Assembly (NCBI RefSeq): GCF_025148125.1
Contig: NZ_CP102267.1
Location: 633,001 to 697,000, forward strand
Direction of reading: 5' to 3'
From: Blautia wexlerae DSM 19850
GTDB taxonomy: Bacteria; Bacillota; Clostridia; Lachnospirales; Lachnospiraceae
DNA length: 64,000 bases
Shown: one piece after another, positions 33,692 to 42,032 of the stretch
How positions within the stretch are numbered: position 1 is the stretch's first letter
How the letters are laid out: each line of letters starts with the position of its first letter
Notes under the pieces: generated by a model
Seen by the model: the letters and a program-made list of their open reading frames with translations, nothing else
Databases searched by the model: none
What the model was told of the DNA's origin: nothing
Made by a program: the position numbers and the translations under genes

Positions 33692-34952
33692 ACTGTTGCT
33701 TATATTGTTTTCAAATGGAATTCGATTTTATGCAGTTAAAAGGTACATAGATTTTTTTGCTGCCAGAGAAAAATGTCTATGGAAATATAATTGGATTCTA
33801 TATACTTTTGCATGTATTGGGACTTATATTGTTAGTATTATATTTGAATCGCCAAATTTGAATATAATTTCGAATGTCATTGCTTTATTTCTACTGGCAT
33901 GCCCGTATAAGATAAAGCTGTCTAAAAAATTCCTAATGACATTTATTATATATTCTATTAATTTACTAGCAGATATTATAGTTGTTCAACTGTTGGCAGG
34001 ATATGTTCCCGGACAAAGAGTAGGCTCAGCTTATCAATTTATAACTAGCTTGGCGATTTTAATTCCAACTGCTTTTTTTTCAGAATTTACAAAGAAAAAA
34101 ACGCAGGATTCTCTACCACTTATGAATGTATTCATATTGGGTATGATTCCCTTGGTTAGCATTGTTTGTATGCACAGCATTGCAACTTTAACAGAAAATA
34201 ACAAACCTGTAGTTCTTACAGTAGCATTCAGTTTGATACTCATCAATTCATTTTTGTTTTATTTATATTACACATTAACCCAATTTTATGTGGCGAAAAT
34301 GAATGAGAAGAAACTGGAGCAGATAATTGATGTATATGCACATCAGCTTGATGTGGTGCAGGAATCTCAGGAGCATATTAAAAAATTGCGTCACGATATG
34401 AAGCATCATTTAATAGAATTATCTGCTATGGCACAGCAGGATAAGAATAAGGATATGATGAGATATTTAGAACACATGGAAAAATTTATGTTAAATCCAG
34501 CAGAAAAAGTTTCGACAGGGAATAAAGAAATTGATGGGGTTTTAAATTACATGCTCAGGCGTGCGGATGAATTATTGAAAATTGTGAATCTGGATATTCA
34601 GATTCCAAAATCACTATACAGAAATAATTTTAATATTTGTGTGATTTTAGGAAATTTGGTAGATAATGCGGTCAGGGAATCGAGTAAATCTGATGAAAAG
34701 TATTTATCCATTAGTGTGCGTGTGCAAAAAGATATCCTGATTATTTTGATAGAAAATAGTTATAGTGGTTCAATTGTGCAAAAAGGTAATATATTTCAAA
34801 CCAGCCAAATTGATACATCTATTCACGGGTTAGGTTTGGAAAGTGTGAAACAGGTAGTAGAAGCATGTGGTGGAGATATAAAGATTGAATATACGGAAAA
34901 ACGATTTTGGGTACAGGTTTTATTATATTTGTCAAATATTGTAGAGAACTAA
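33669..34952 (+). CDS. agrC: GHKL-type sensor histidine kinase (AgrC-like)
   Basis: The 427-residue protein has six to seven N-terminal membrane helices (residues about 5-205), the peptide-sensing layout of AgrC. A coiled linker and the phospho-acceptor His242 in KKLRHDMKHH follow. The ATPase domain shows the N-box NLVDNAVRES and the G-box HGLGLESV. It overlaps the response-regulator gene and is followed by a palindromic terminator. It probably senses the cyclic peptide encoded 125 bases downstream. Confidence 0.9.
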   Translation: MKFVMIAELLLILFSNGIRFYAVKRYIDFFAAREKCLWKYNWILYTFACIGTYIVSIIFESPNLNIISNVIALFLLACPYKIKLSKKFLMTFIIYSINLLADIIVVQLLAGYVPGQRVGSAYQFITSLAILIPTAFFSEFTKKKTQDSLPLMNVFILGMIPLVSIVCMHSIATLTENNKPVVLTVAFSLILINSFLFYLYYTLTQFYVAKMNEKKLEQIIDVYAHQLDVVQESQEHIKKLRHDMKHHLIELSAMAQQDKNKDMMRYLEHMEKFMLNPAEKVSTGNKEIDGVLNYMLRRADELLKIVNLDIQIPKSLYRNNFNICVILGNLVDNAVRESSKSDEKYLSISVRVQKDILIILIENSYSGSIVQKGNIFQTSQIDTSIHGLGLESVKQVVEACGGDIKIEYTEKRFWVQVLLYLSNIVEN

Positions 34953-34980
34953 AAAGAGCCACTTGGCTCTTTTTTAGTTC
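34946..34980 (+). terminator. Terminator of agrA-agrC
   Basis: GAACTAAAAAGAGCC pairs with GGCTCTTTTTTAGTTC across ACTT. The T-tract is within the right arm, and the last bases adjoin the agrD operator. Confidence 0.85.
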
Positions 34981-35047
34981 CAATTTTGACAAAAAAATAT
35001 ACAGTTTTTGACAATAAAAGGCATATGAAGAGAATTTATGGTATGTT
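34977..35047 (+). promoter_or_regulatory. agrD promoter with paired direct-repeat operator
   Basis: Two TTTTGACA repeats (34984-34991 and 35006-35013) lie 22 bases apart, two helical turns. An extended -10 follows (TGG-TATGTT, 35042-35047) but no normal -35, as expected for a regulator-dependent promoter. The block is nearly identical to 36014-36085. Confidence 0.78.
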
Positions 35048-35077
35048 ATAAAAAATATATGTTTAGGAGGATGTAAC

Positions 35078-35224
35078 ATGAAAAAAGATATTTTGAAATT
35101 GGGTATGAAAATAGTAAAAAATACTGCTATAAAGTTAGCAGAGCGTGATGCAAATACAACATGTCCGTATTACGGTTATCAGGCAGAACTTCCATGTGCC
35201 GTCAAAAAGCTGAAAAAACCGTGA
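35078..35224 (+). CDS. agrD: AgrD-type cyclic lactone autoinducer peptide precursor (48 aa)
   Basis: ATG 35078 is preceded by AGGAGG with 7-base spacing. The leader MKKDILKLGMKIVKNTAIKL is an amphipathic helix, and the core ANTTCPYYGYQAELPCAVKK has the AgrD pattern: Cys29 for the thiolactone, and a C-terminal YQ-x-x-x-P-x-x-KK recognition segment. From family rules the ring is probably formed by Cys29 to Tyr34 (CPYYGY), though this is inferred. AgrB, encoded downstream, would process and export it. Confidence 0.85.
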   Translation: MKKDILKLGMKIVKNTAIKLAERDANTTCPYYGYQAELPCAVKKLKKP

Positions 35225-35299
35225 TTTTGTAAATTGGTTGATTTTTTAAAGAAAATATGGAAGTATATAGTTCCTTTTAGGAACAATAAAAGTAATCAG

Positions 35300-35351
35300 G
35301 TTGCCATAGACTATAGAGTTTTCTTATGAAAACATAGTAGTTTGTGGCAAC
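35300..35351 (+). promoter_or_regulatory. Stable hairpin between agrD and agrB
   Basis: GTTGCCA (35300-35306) pairs with TGGCAAC (35345-35351), and an inner stem AGTTTTC/GAAAACA continues it. There is no T-tract. It may stabilise or separate agrD mRNA from agrB mRNA; a smaller TTCC/GGAA hairpin precedes it. Confidence 0.5.
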
Positions 35352-35379
35352 TGTGTTTTTGAAGAAAATGAGGTTTTTA

Positions 35380-35946
35380 ATGGAAAAGCATAGAAAAAAA
35401 TTCTCAATACGATTGATAGAAAAAATTGGACATGATGAGGAAGAACGAGAAATTATCCAATATGGATTGCATCAGGGGTTTCTGATATTACTTAATTTAT
35501 TGACAACAGTAGTTTGTGGAATACTCTGGAAAGAACTGCCTTTTGTATTATTGGTATTTTGGGGGATATTTTTTTTGAGACCTTATGCTGGAGGATATCA
35601 TGCAGATACAGAATTACGTTGTTATTTTCTATCGACAGCAATGATGAACATGGTTGTCTTTTTGAAAAAAACAATAGTTTTATCAAATATAATGTTTATA
35701 ATAATATGGATTATTACTGTTATATTTATTTGGATATATGCCCCAGTAGAAAATACTATTCATTGTTTAGACGAAGATGCACGCAAAAAGTATGCGAATA
35801 ATACAAAGAAAATTTTGTTATGTAATGGAATCGTAATGCTAGTGGGAATATGGGTAAACCAAAGAATTGTCGTAGATGCAATTATTTGGAGTCAAGTGAT
35901 GATTGCGATTGCAATGATAGCTGGATTATGGAAATATAGTACCTAA
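35380..35946 (+). CDS. agrB: AgrB-type accessory gene regulator / peptide-processing membrane endopeptidase
   Basis: The 188-residue protein has about six hydrophobic segments and the AgrB catalytic motif RPYAGGYHADTELRCYFLS, giving His74 and Cys81. AgrB cleaves the AgrD C-terminus and closes the thiolactone ring during export. ATG 35380 follows GAGG by 6 bases; upstream in-frame starts at 35368 and 35344 are possible. The order agrA-agrC-agrD-agrB differs from the staphylococcal BDCA order. Confidence 0.92.
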   Translation: MEKHRKKFSIRLIEKIGHDEEEREIIQYGLHQGFLILLNLLTTVVCGILWKELPFVLLVFWGIFFLRPYAGGYHADTELRCYFLSTAMMNMVVFLKKTIVLSNIMFIIIWIITVIFIWIYAPVENTIHCLDEDARKKYANNTKKILLCNGIVMLVGIWVNQRIVVDAIIWSQVMIAIAMIAGLWKYST

Positions 35947-36013
35947 TAAATAATTTATATAGGAGAATAAAGAAAAAAGTGTGAATATACAAAAAGGCAT
36001 TAGTCTTGACAGA

Positions 36014-36085
36014 AGTTCCATTTTTGACACAATTATATACAGTTTTTGGCAAGGTGCGTTTTAAGAGATAATTCTATGCTATAGT
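36014..36085 (+). promoter_or_regulatory. Second agr-type operator and promoter
   Basis: GTTCCATTTTTGACA and TATACAGTTTTTGGCAA repeat the agrD upstream block; the two TTTTTGRC cores are again 22 bases apart (36026 to 36048). An extended -10 TGC-TATAGT (36080-36085) follows at the same distance. This places the gene at 36158 in the predicted agr regulon. Confidence 0.78.
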
Positions 36086-36157
36086 AAATTCAACAAACAA
36101 GTTGGTGCCAATGTTGTTTAATAACTGAAAAACTTTTTTAGAAAGGGGAAATGATTT

Positions 36158-36535
36158 ATGAGAAAAATTATTAAAAGAACACTTTGCGTTTTAAGTGCAA
36201 CAATGTGTGTGCTGGGGACAGCAGCTACAGCAAGTGCGGATACAGTTTCATTTAATGTGACGATTCCGGGTGATCCATACTCTTATGCAGTAAGGAAAGC
36301 GGATACAGAACAGAGATTCTATGTAACAGGAACATCGTTTAATAAAAGCGGTACATTGAGATGCAGATCTGGAAAAGCAGGACAGGGAACAAGCTCCAAT
36401 TCGGCGTATATTTCTTCTGGTTCAAGAGCTTCCTCTGCCAGCTACACATCTTATGCAGCGCCTAATTATACATACGAGATGTATGCTACCAGTGGAACAA
36501 GTGGATTGAATGTTAGGGGACGTTTCACACCGTAA
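36158..36535 (+). CDS. Small secreted protein, predicted agr-controlled effector
   Basis: The 125-residue protein has a clear signal peptide (MRKIIKRTLCVLSATMCVLGTAATASA) and a mature part of about 97 residues that is rich in Ser, Tyr, Thr and Gly and free of Trp ('TVSFNVTIPGDPYSYAVRKADTEQ', ending 'GLNVRGRFTP'). The pattern suggests a small beta-sandwich. There is one Cys. Organisation (secreted peptide, lipoprotein, ABC exporter) recalls bacteriocin or DUF2712-type loci, but no family is firmly recognised. AGAAAGGGG precedes its ATG. Confidence 0.8.
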   Translation: MRKIIKRTLCVLSATMCVLGTAATASADTVSFNVTIPGDPYSYAVRKADTEQRFYVTGTSFNKSGTLRCRSGKAGQGTSSNSAYISSGSRASSASYTSYAAPNYTYEMYATSGTSGLNVRGRFTP

Positions 36536-36548
36536 ATAAAACTGTAGA

Positions 36549-36578
36549 TGAAGGCGGAGAAATACGCCTTCGTTTTTT
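36549..36578 (+). terminator. Terminator after the secreted-protein gene
   Basis: TGAAGGCG and CGCCTTCG pair around an 8-base loop, followed by six T. Some read-through into the lipoprotein gene is likely, giving high first-gene and lower downstream expression. Confidence 0.85.
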
Positions 36579-36591
36579 CAAGGAGGACTAT

Positions 36592-37683
36592 ATGAGAAAA
36601 GGCTTGAGACAAGCAATGATAGTGCTGGGAATATGTATGTGTTTAGGGGGCTGTGAAAAAGAAACGGAGGCAAAAACAGAGCCGGAAGGAGAGACGGTAC
36701 AGAGCGAAGACGGAGATTTTTTTCCGGAATCATATTCAGAGGAAACAGAGAAGGTGAAATTTGAGTGTGTAGTAAACGTTCCGGAGAAATTTGAAGTTAC
36801 CAACTTCCACGCCCCTATTATAAAAGGTGTTTCTAACATTGATGCAGAAACAGCTTACAAAAAATATGTTGAGGGAAAAGTAGTTACAGAAGAATATCAT
36901 GACGAACCAACTATTGAAAATGAAAAAGGAAATGATACGTATATATTGGAGGACGGAACAGTGATAGGGTTATCGGGAGTGTTTCTGTACAATACACCCG
37001 AATCCTCAATATACAGACAGGTAGTGAGAATGAGCGAACGCAGCGCTCCAAAAGATAATTTTAAATTTGCATCAGGAGACGATTGCACAGAACAGGTAAA
37101 AGAAGAATTAAGATCACTGGGCTGCCCTGTTGATGAATATCAGTTTGACTGGTTCTCTACCAGCGGAGAAGATTATGCAATATTGGAGAAGCGAGCTTTA
37201 GATGACGGAATGATTGACAGTCAAAGGGCAAAACAGGACGGCTGGACAGAAGCCAATAATTCTTATGAGATATATGGGTGGCAGCTTTATGAGGGACTGC
37301 AGGTTCTTCCGCCGTGGATAACAAGCGCGATGTCACGGGCGTTTGAAAGCTATCAGAAAGCGCCCATATCTGCTGTTTACACAAAACAGGGTATGTTGAG
37401 TCTGGCACTGACAGAAGCGCCATGTATATTTGAACATTCTGATGAAACCCTGGAGTTTCTGAAGTTCCCTGAAATTGCAGATATACTGGAAGAAAAATAC
37501 AGTGCTTTATTAGACGATGCCGTTTATACGGTGACTTATGCAAAATTAGTCCTGCGGACTTATTTTGATGAGGGTCAGAAATTAGCGGCAGAGCCGGTCT
37601 GGTATTTTGAAGTAACAGACGGTACTTCTATGGAGGTTGCTTTGCTTAATGCGGTTACAGGAACTGAAATTTTCCTGAATTAG
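36592..37683 (+). CDS. Lipoprotein of unknown function, first gene after the agr-controlled peptide
   Basis: The 363-residue protein has a lipoprotein signal ending in LGGC (Cys21), then an acidic linker. Its body is not recognised. The C-terminal string 'AEPVWYFEVTDGTSMEVALLNAVTGTEIFLN' recalls the end of the larger lipoprotein at 46869 ('IPVWDFYGT...LLTIDARDGSVV'), so the two may be distant relatives. GGAGG precedes ATG 36592. It leads the ABC-transporter genes and may act as immunity or accessory protein, which is speculation. Confidence 0.75.
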   Translation: MRKGLRQAMIVLGICMCLGGCEKETEAKTEPEGETVQSEDGDFFPESYSEETEKVKFECVVNVPEKFEVTNFHAPIIKGVSNIDAETAYKKYVEGKVVTEEYHDEPTIENEKGNDTYILEDGTVIGLSGVFLYNTPESSIYRQVVRMSERSAPKDNFKFASGDDCTEQVKEELRSLGCPVDEYQFDWFSTSGEDYAILEKRALDDGMIDSQRAKQDGWTEANNSYEIYGWQLYEGLQVLPPWITSAMSRAFESYQKAPISAVYTKQGMLSLALTEAPCIFEHSDETLEFLKFPEIADILEEKYSALLDDAVYTVTYAKLVLRTYFDEGQKLAAEPVWYFEVTDGTSMEVALLNAVTGTEIFLN

Positions 37684-37731
37684 CAACGCTTGTCATACCA
37701 GATTTTGCCTGAGAAAGAGAGTGTGATAATT

Positions 37732-38502
37732 TTGCAGTGTTTTATAAATTACCTTCGGACAGATTTTCGCCGGCTTGGAAAAAGTTATCGATGGCTGGCT
37801 GGAATTGTTGGTGTAGTGGCAATCCTGTTTTTTTCTCTGGAAAGCGTGTTGTTTCAAAAAGGGCTTGAAAATGGAAACGTACTGTCTACCTATGTGTATT
37901 CTACAAATATGACAGGATTTCTGATTGCATATTCTTTCTGCGCTTTTCCATTTGCAGGGGTATATCCGGAAGAACAGGAGCATAAGTATATTCGTTACAA
38001 TGTGATAAGAGGAAGCTTAAAGTCATATGTACTATCTAAAACAACCGTTATCTATATCAGTTCACTGAGCATTATGATATTGGGATCAGTTTTGTTTCTG
38101 TTTTTGTGCCGTACATATGTTCCGTGGACAGACTGGAGTATAGATTCGTATGGAATAGAATTAAACGGCTGTTATGGAAGCATTCTGGAAGAGGGACATG
38201 TAATTTTATACTGTACGCTGTACGCATTGAATCTGGGGCTTATTGCGGGGGCATTGTCGAATATGGCTGCCTTATGTTCTGTGTTTATATCAAATACTGT
38301 GCTGGTTCTTGTCTTTCCGGTACTGGCATTTCGCGTTCTGGTATCTGTGAATATAGCTGATTACAATATCTACGCTTTTTATGCGTATACGAAAATATTT
38401 GCAAGTGACGGAGTAAACCTTTTGTTTCTGACGGTTATATCAGTGGGCATTTCCGCTCTATCAGCCGCGGGGTGCTATTGGGGGCTGAAAAAGAAAATGT
38501 AG
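37732..38502 (+). CDS. ABC-2 type transporter permease (first)
   Basis: The protein has about six hydrophobic helices ('WLAGIVGVVAILFFSLESVLF', 'IYISSLSIMILGSVLFLFLC', and later ones) and no ATPase motif. The start is unclear: TTG 37732 (256 residues) has a GAGAG site 11 bases upstream, while GTG 37723 or TTG 37690 are alternatives. It is followed 15 bases later by a second permease and then by the ATPase, forming an ABC-2 exporter. Confidence 0.75.
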   Translation: MQCFINYLRTDFRRLGKSYRWLAGIVGVVAILFFSLESVLFQKGLENGNVLSTYVYSTNMTGFLIAYSFCAFPFAGVYPEEQEHKYIRYNVIRGSLKSYVLSKTTVIYISSLSIMILGSVLFLFLCRTYVPWTDWSIDSYGIELNGCYGSILEEGHVILYCTLYALNLGLIAGALSNMAALCSVFISNTVLVLVFPVLAFRVLVSVNIADYNIYAFYAYTKIFASDGVNLLFLTVISVGISALSAAGCYWGLKKKM

Positions 38503-38517
38503 CGGAGGGAGGACTAT

Positions 38518-39396
38518 ATGAAAACATTAAAATACATAATGAAAACTTCTGCGCAAAAAATATTTAATGTTAAATTTGCGACTTTCTGCGCGGCGTTTTT
38601 AATCTTGTCGTGGACGTATGATCAGCCATATTTACAGTTTGTTAAGGAAAAAAATTATCCGATTTCATGGTGCATTTTTCCTTTTTATATGTCCTCATTT
38701 GGAATTTTATCTATTTTTTATGTAGGAATTGTTTATATTCATTCTGATGTTCCATTTATGCAGCATATTAATATGTATCAGGTAATCCGTACCGGGAGGG
38801 AACGCTGGGCACTCAGCCAGATTGCCGGTATCCTGATAAGGTCTTTTTTTGCAGTTATCCTGTCTGCAATCGCAGCTGTTCTTCCGTTTTGGGGACATAT
38901 AGAATTTTCGACAGACTGGGGAAAAGTTATAAAAACGCTCGCTTCGCAAAGAGCAGATGAGGGATTTGGATTTGGAATGGGGCAAATGCTTGATTTTCGC
39001 TTCCATTATGGGATTCTTGGGAAATTTACGCCGGTACAGCTTATGATAATTACTGTCCTGATATGTACATTGATATGTACGTTTCTTGGCATTTTGATGT
39101 TTCTTATCAGTTTGTATGCCGGTAAAATCCTTGCAGTCGCAGTGACAATGATGAGTGTGGTTGCATTATTTATTGTGGAGAATATATATGGGGAATGGAA
39201 ACTGATTGTGGCGCATGTTGTACCTACATACTGGGCGGAGGTGGCATTAAGCGCGACGCCTGTCAGCGGACGTTATCGAATCCCTTCCCTGACATATATT
39301 TTTACATTTTTAATTGTTGCGGTTGTTTTCATGTCTGTGATAATTTTCTGTAAAGTAAAACATACAGAGTTTCACTGGGAAAATGAGGACGCGTAG
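38518..39396 (+). CDS. ABC-2 type transporter permease (second)
   Basis: The 292-residue membrane protein has six likely helices ('IAGILIRSFFAVILSAIAAVLPFW', 'LMIITVLICTLICTFLGILMFLI', 'LTYIFTFLIVAVVFMSVIIFC'). ATG 38518 follows GGAGGGAGG. A heterodimeric ABC-2 exporter with the preceding permease and the following ATPase is likely. The substrate is not visible; the secreted protein at 36158 or a toxic peptide is possible. Confidence 0.82.
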   Translation: MKTLKYIMKTSAQKIFNVKFATFCAAFLILSWTYDQPYLQFVKEKNYPISWCIFPFYMSSFGILSIFYVGIVYIHSDVPFMQHINMYQVIRTGRERWALSQIAGILIRSFFAVILSAIAAVLPFWGHIEFSTDWGKVIKTLASQRADEGFGFGMGQMLDFRFHYGILGKFTPVQLMIITVLICTLICTFLGILMFLISLYAGKILAVAVTMMSVVALFIVENIYGEWKLIVAHVVPTYWAEVALSATPVSGRYRIPSLTYIFTFLIVAVVFMSVIIFCKVKHTEFHWENEDA

Positions 39397-39420
39397 CTTA
39401 CAGACAGGAGGACAGGACAG

Positions 39421-40065
39421 ATGGAAAAACAGAGGATTGAAGTAAATCATGTATTTAAAAGCTTTAAGGAAAAAGAAGTGTTAAAAGATGTATCGCTGAC
39501 CTGTGAAAGCGGAAAAATATACGGAATCGTAGGACATAACGGGTCTGGCAAAACCGTACTTTTCAAATGTATCTGCGGATTTTTTTACTGTGACAGAGGA
39601 GAAATCAGAGTAAATGGGAAATGTATGGGGAAAGATGCCGACATGCTGCAGAATGCCGGAATTATTATAGAAGAACCGGGTTTTTTGCGCCAGTGGAGCG
39701 GGTTTCATAATCTGGAATTTCTGTATACAATCCGAAATAAACTGAATAAAAAATACATGTATTCCGTTCTGGAAAAGGTGGGACTTGAACCACGTTCAAA
39801 AATTCCTGTAGGAAAATATTCTCTTGGTATGCGGCAGCGTTTAGCAATCGGTCAGGCGATTATGGAAAATCCAGATATTTTAATACTGGATGAACCTATG
39901 AACGGTTTAGATAAAAATGGGGTACAGGAAATGAGGGGACTGTTTGAGCAGATGAAAAACGAGGGAAAACTGATTATCCTGGCAAGCCATAATAGAGAGG
40001 ATATTGATGTGTTGTGTGATGAAGTATATGAAATGGAAAATGGTATATTGAAAAAACGAAGATAA
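39421..40065 (+). CDS. ABC transporter ATP-binding protein
   Basis: The 214-residue ATPase shows Walker A GHNGSGKT, signature YSLGMRQR, Walker B ILILDEP and switch His in ASHNRED. The Q-loop position reads IIIEEPGF, without a Gln, as in many bacitracin- or lantibiotic-immunity ATPases. ATG 39421 follows AGGAGG. It is the last large gene of the agr-linked cassette. Confidence 0.92.
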   Translation: MEKQRIEVNHVFKSFKEKEVLKDVSLTCESGKIYGIVGHNGSGKTVLFKCICGFFYCDRGEIRVNGKCMGKDADMLQNAGIIIEEPGFLRQWSGFHNLEFLYTIRNKLNKKYMYSVLEKVGLEPRSKIPVGKYSLGMRQRLAIGQAIMENPDILILDEPMNGLDKNGVQEMRGLFEQMKNEGKLIILASHNREDIDVLCDEVYEMENGILKKRR

Positions 40066-40090
40066 TTAAAAGATATAGTTGGAGGTTAGT

Positions 40091-40279
40091 ATGATAATAC
40101 CATATGAAATTTTTAAGGAAAACAAAAGATTTAAAGAAAGTATAGATAATGCCCAGAATGAGACAGATATATTGTTGTATAATGCGGCTAAAGAATATAG
40201 TAATAGTGTGAGGAAAAGGGCAAAAGCGGTAACGGATATAATCATGGAACGAATTGAAAAAGAGATCAAGAACAGTTAA
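40091..40279 (+). CDS. Small hypothetical protein (62 aa)
   Basis: ATG 40091 follows TTGGAGG. The protein is charged and helical ('FKENKRFKESIDNAQNETDILLYNAAKEYSNSVRKRAKAVTDIIMERIEKEIKNS'), without signal or membrane segment. It lies 25 bases after the ATPase gene and is probably in the same transcript. Function unknown. Confidence 0.65.
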   Translation: MIIPYEIFKENKRFKESIDNAQNETDILLYNAAKEYSNSVRKRAKAVTDIIMERIEKEIKNS

Positions 40280-40391
40280 ACAAAATAAGTGGCATCTGTC
40301 AAAATGATACCATTATATATCCTTGCGGGTCATTTTTCCGGACATCAATGGTGTCAGGGAAAGAGCTGAGTAATCATCTTCCGTAAAAGCT

Positions 40392-42032
40392 GGTAGTGTA
40401 AAATAGTTTGTGTTTTTGGTAAAAAATAACTCCTTTTTGGTAAGAATTTAGATATGACAATTCTTATCGAAAAGGAGTATTTTTTATGGCAGTTGCAAAA
40501 GAACAAATTCGACAGATCATCTCAGAAAACAACATTAATAGCGTTGCAGATATATACACGCTTCTGAAAGACAGTTTCAAGGATATCCTGCAGGAGCTGA
40601 TGGAGGCAGAACTGGATGCAACTCCTGGCTACGAGAAAAACCATAAGGGAGATCTACAGACAGACAATAAAAGAAATGGTCATTCTACAAAAAACTTAAA
40701 GAGTCAATACGGTGAATTTCAAATCGATGTACCAAGAGACCGTAACGGTGAGTTTGAACCAAAACTCATCCCTAAATACCAGAGAGATATTTCCGGGATT
40801 GAGGAAAAAGTGATCTCTTTATATGCCCGTGGTATGAGTACACGTGACATCCACGACCAGCTCCAGGATCTTTATGGAATTGAGCTATCAGCTGAAATGG
40901 TCAGCAAGATCACAGACAAGATACTTCCTCAGGTTAAGGAATGGCAGTCCCGTCCTCTGAACCCGGTTTATCCGTTTGTCTTTATGGACTGTATTCATTA
41001 TAAAGTACGTGAGGATGGCAGAATCCTGAGTCGTGCTGCGTATGTAGTTCCTGGCGTTACAGTGGAGGGATACAAAGATATCCTCAGCATCACAGCAGGC
41101 GCAAATGAAACCAGCAAGTTCTGGCTTGGGATGCTTAATGATCTTAAGAACCGCGGAGTAAAAGATGTCCTTTTCTTCTGCGTGGATGGTCTTCCGAGTT
41201 TTAAAGAAGCTATTCAGGCAGTTTATCCGCAGGCAGAGATCCAGAGATGTGTGATCCATATGCTACGCAATTCTTTCAAATATGTAAATTATAATGATCT
41301 GAAAAAGTTTTCCTCGGATTTCAAAGAAGTGTACAATGCTCCGAACGAAACAGCCGCTTTAACAGAGCTGGAGAACATGAAAGAAAAATGGGGGAAGAAA
41401 TATCCGTACGCGATCAGTAACTGGGAAAATAATTGGGAAGATGTAAGTTCCTTTTTCCAGTTTTCTAATGATATCAGACGCATTATGTACACGACAAATA
41501 TCATAGAAGGATTGAACCGCCAGTATCGGAAAGTCACGAAAACGAAAAGCGTATTCCCAAGCGATCCTGCATTGGAAAAGATGCTGTATCTTGCCAGCGA
41601 GAACGTAGTCAAAAAGTGGACGCAGAGATACCGGAACTGGGATCAGGTATTGAATCAGCTGATAGTCCTTTACGGAGAACGGCTCACTGCTTATCTGTAA
41701 GAGAAAAGAAAAGCAGGAATGGGGAAGCTCTTTTAAGCCCCTCATTCCTGCTCTCTGTCTATTCCTTCGGCATTTATATTATTGCCAGAAATTTCCGATC
41801 CTATTCCAGAGGTCGGGTGTGGGCAGAGCCCACAAAAGGCAATGATCATGATGCCTTACTTGTCATGCAAAAAAATCGAAAATGATGTATATAATTTTCC
41901 TACATGGCAATACTGTAAGTACAAAGATATATTCGACAGCCGCATAATCATTAATTCGACAGCAAAATTTTACATATCTATTTCTTATCAGAAAGATTTA
42001 CTTTCCATAGACACAAGAATTTTTACACCCTC
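40392..42032 (+). mobile_element. IS256-family insertion sequence
   Basis: Imperfect terminal repeats begin GGTAGTGTAAAATAGTTTGTG (left, first 20 match closely) and GAGGGTGTAAAAATTCTTGT (right, complement). An 8-base target duplication TAAAAGCT flanks it (40384-40391 and 42033-42040). At 1641 bp it is longer than usual because about 330 non-coding bases follow the transposase gene; they include a hairpin at 41712-41751 and nothing else recognised. Confidence 0.9.
40486..41700 (+). CDS. IS256-family (Transposase mutator type) transposase
   Basis: The 404-residue protein has the family order: ELDATPGYEKN near residue 43, VPRDRNGEFEPKLIPKYQRDI, the catalytic FMDCIHYKVRED, FFCVDGLPSFKEAIQAVYPQAEIQRCVIHMLRNS and the C-terminal Glu region NIIEGLNRQYRKVTKTKSVFP. 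All DDE elements are present and the frame is intact. GGAG precedes the ATG. Confidence 0.95.
   Translation: MAVAKEQIRQIISENNINSVADIYTLLKDSFKDILQELMEAELDATPGYEKNHKGDLQTDNKRNGHSTKNLKSQYGEFQIDVPRDRNGEFEPKLIPKYQRDISGIEEKVISLYARGMSTRDIHDQLQDLYGIELSAEMVSKITDKILPQVKEWQSRPLNPVYPFVFMDCIHYKVREDGRILSRAAYVVPGVTVEGYKDILSITAGANETSKFWLGMLNDLKNRGVKDVLFFCVDGLPSFKEAIQAVYPQAEIQRCVIHMLRNSFKYVNYNDLKKFSSDFKEVYNAPNETAALTELENMKEKWGKKYPYAISNWENNWEDVSSFFQFSNDIRRIMYTTNIIEGLNRQYRKVTKTKSVFPSDPALEKMLYLASENVVKKWTQRYRNWDQVLNQLIVLYGERLTAYL

Noticed and set aside
39776..39800. GGTGGGACTTGAACCACG resembles the end of a minus-strand tRNA gene
   Set aside because: It lies in frame inside the ABC ATPase and no matching acceptor arm exists nearby.
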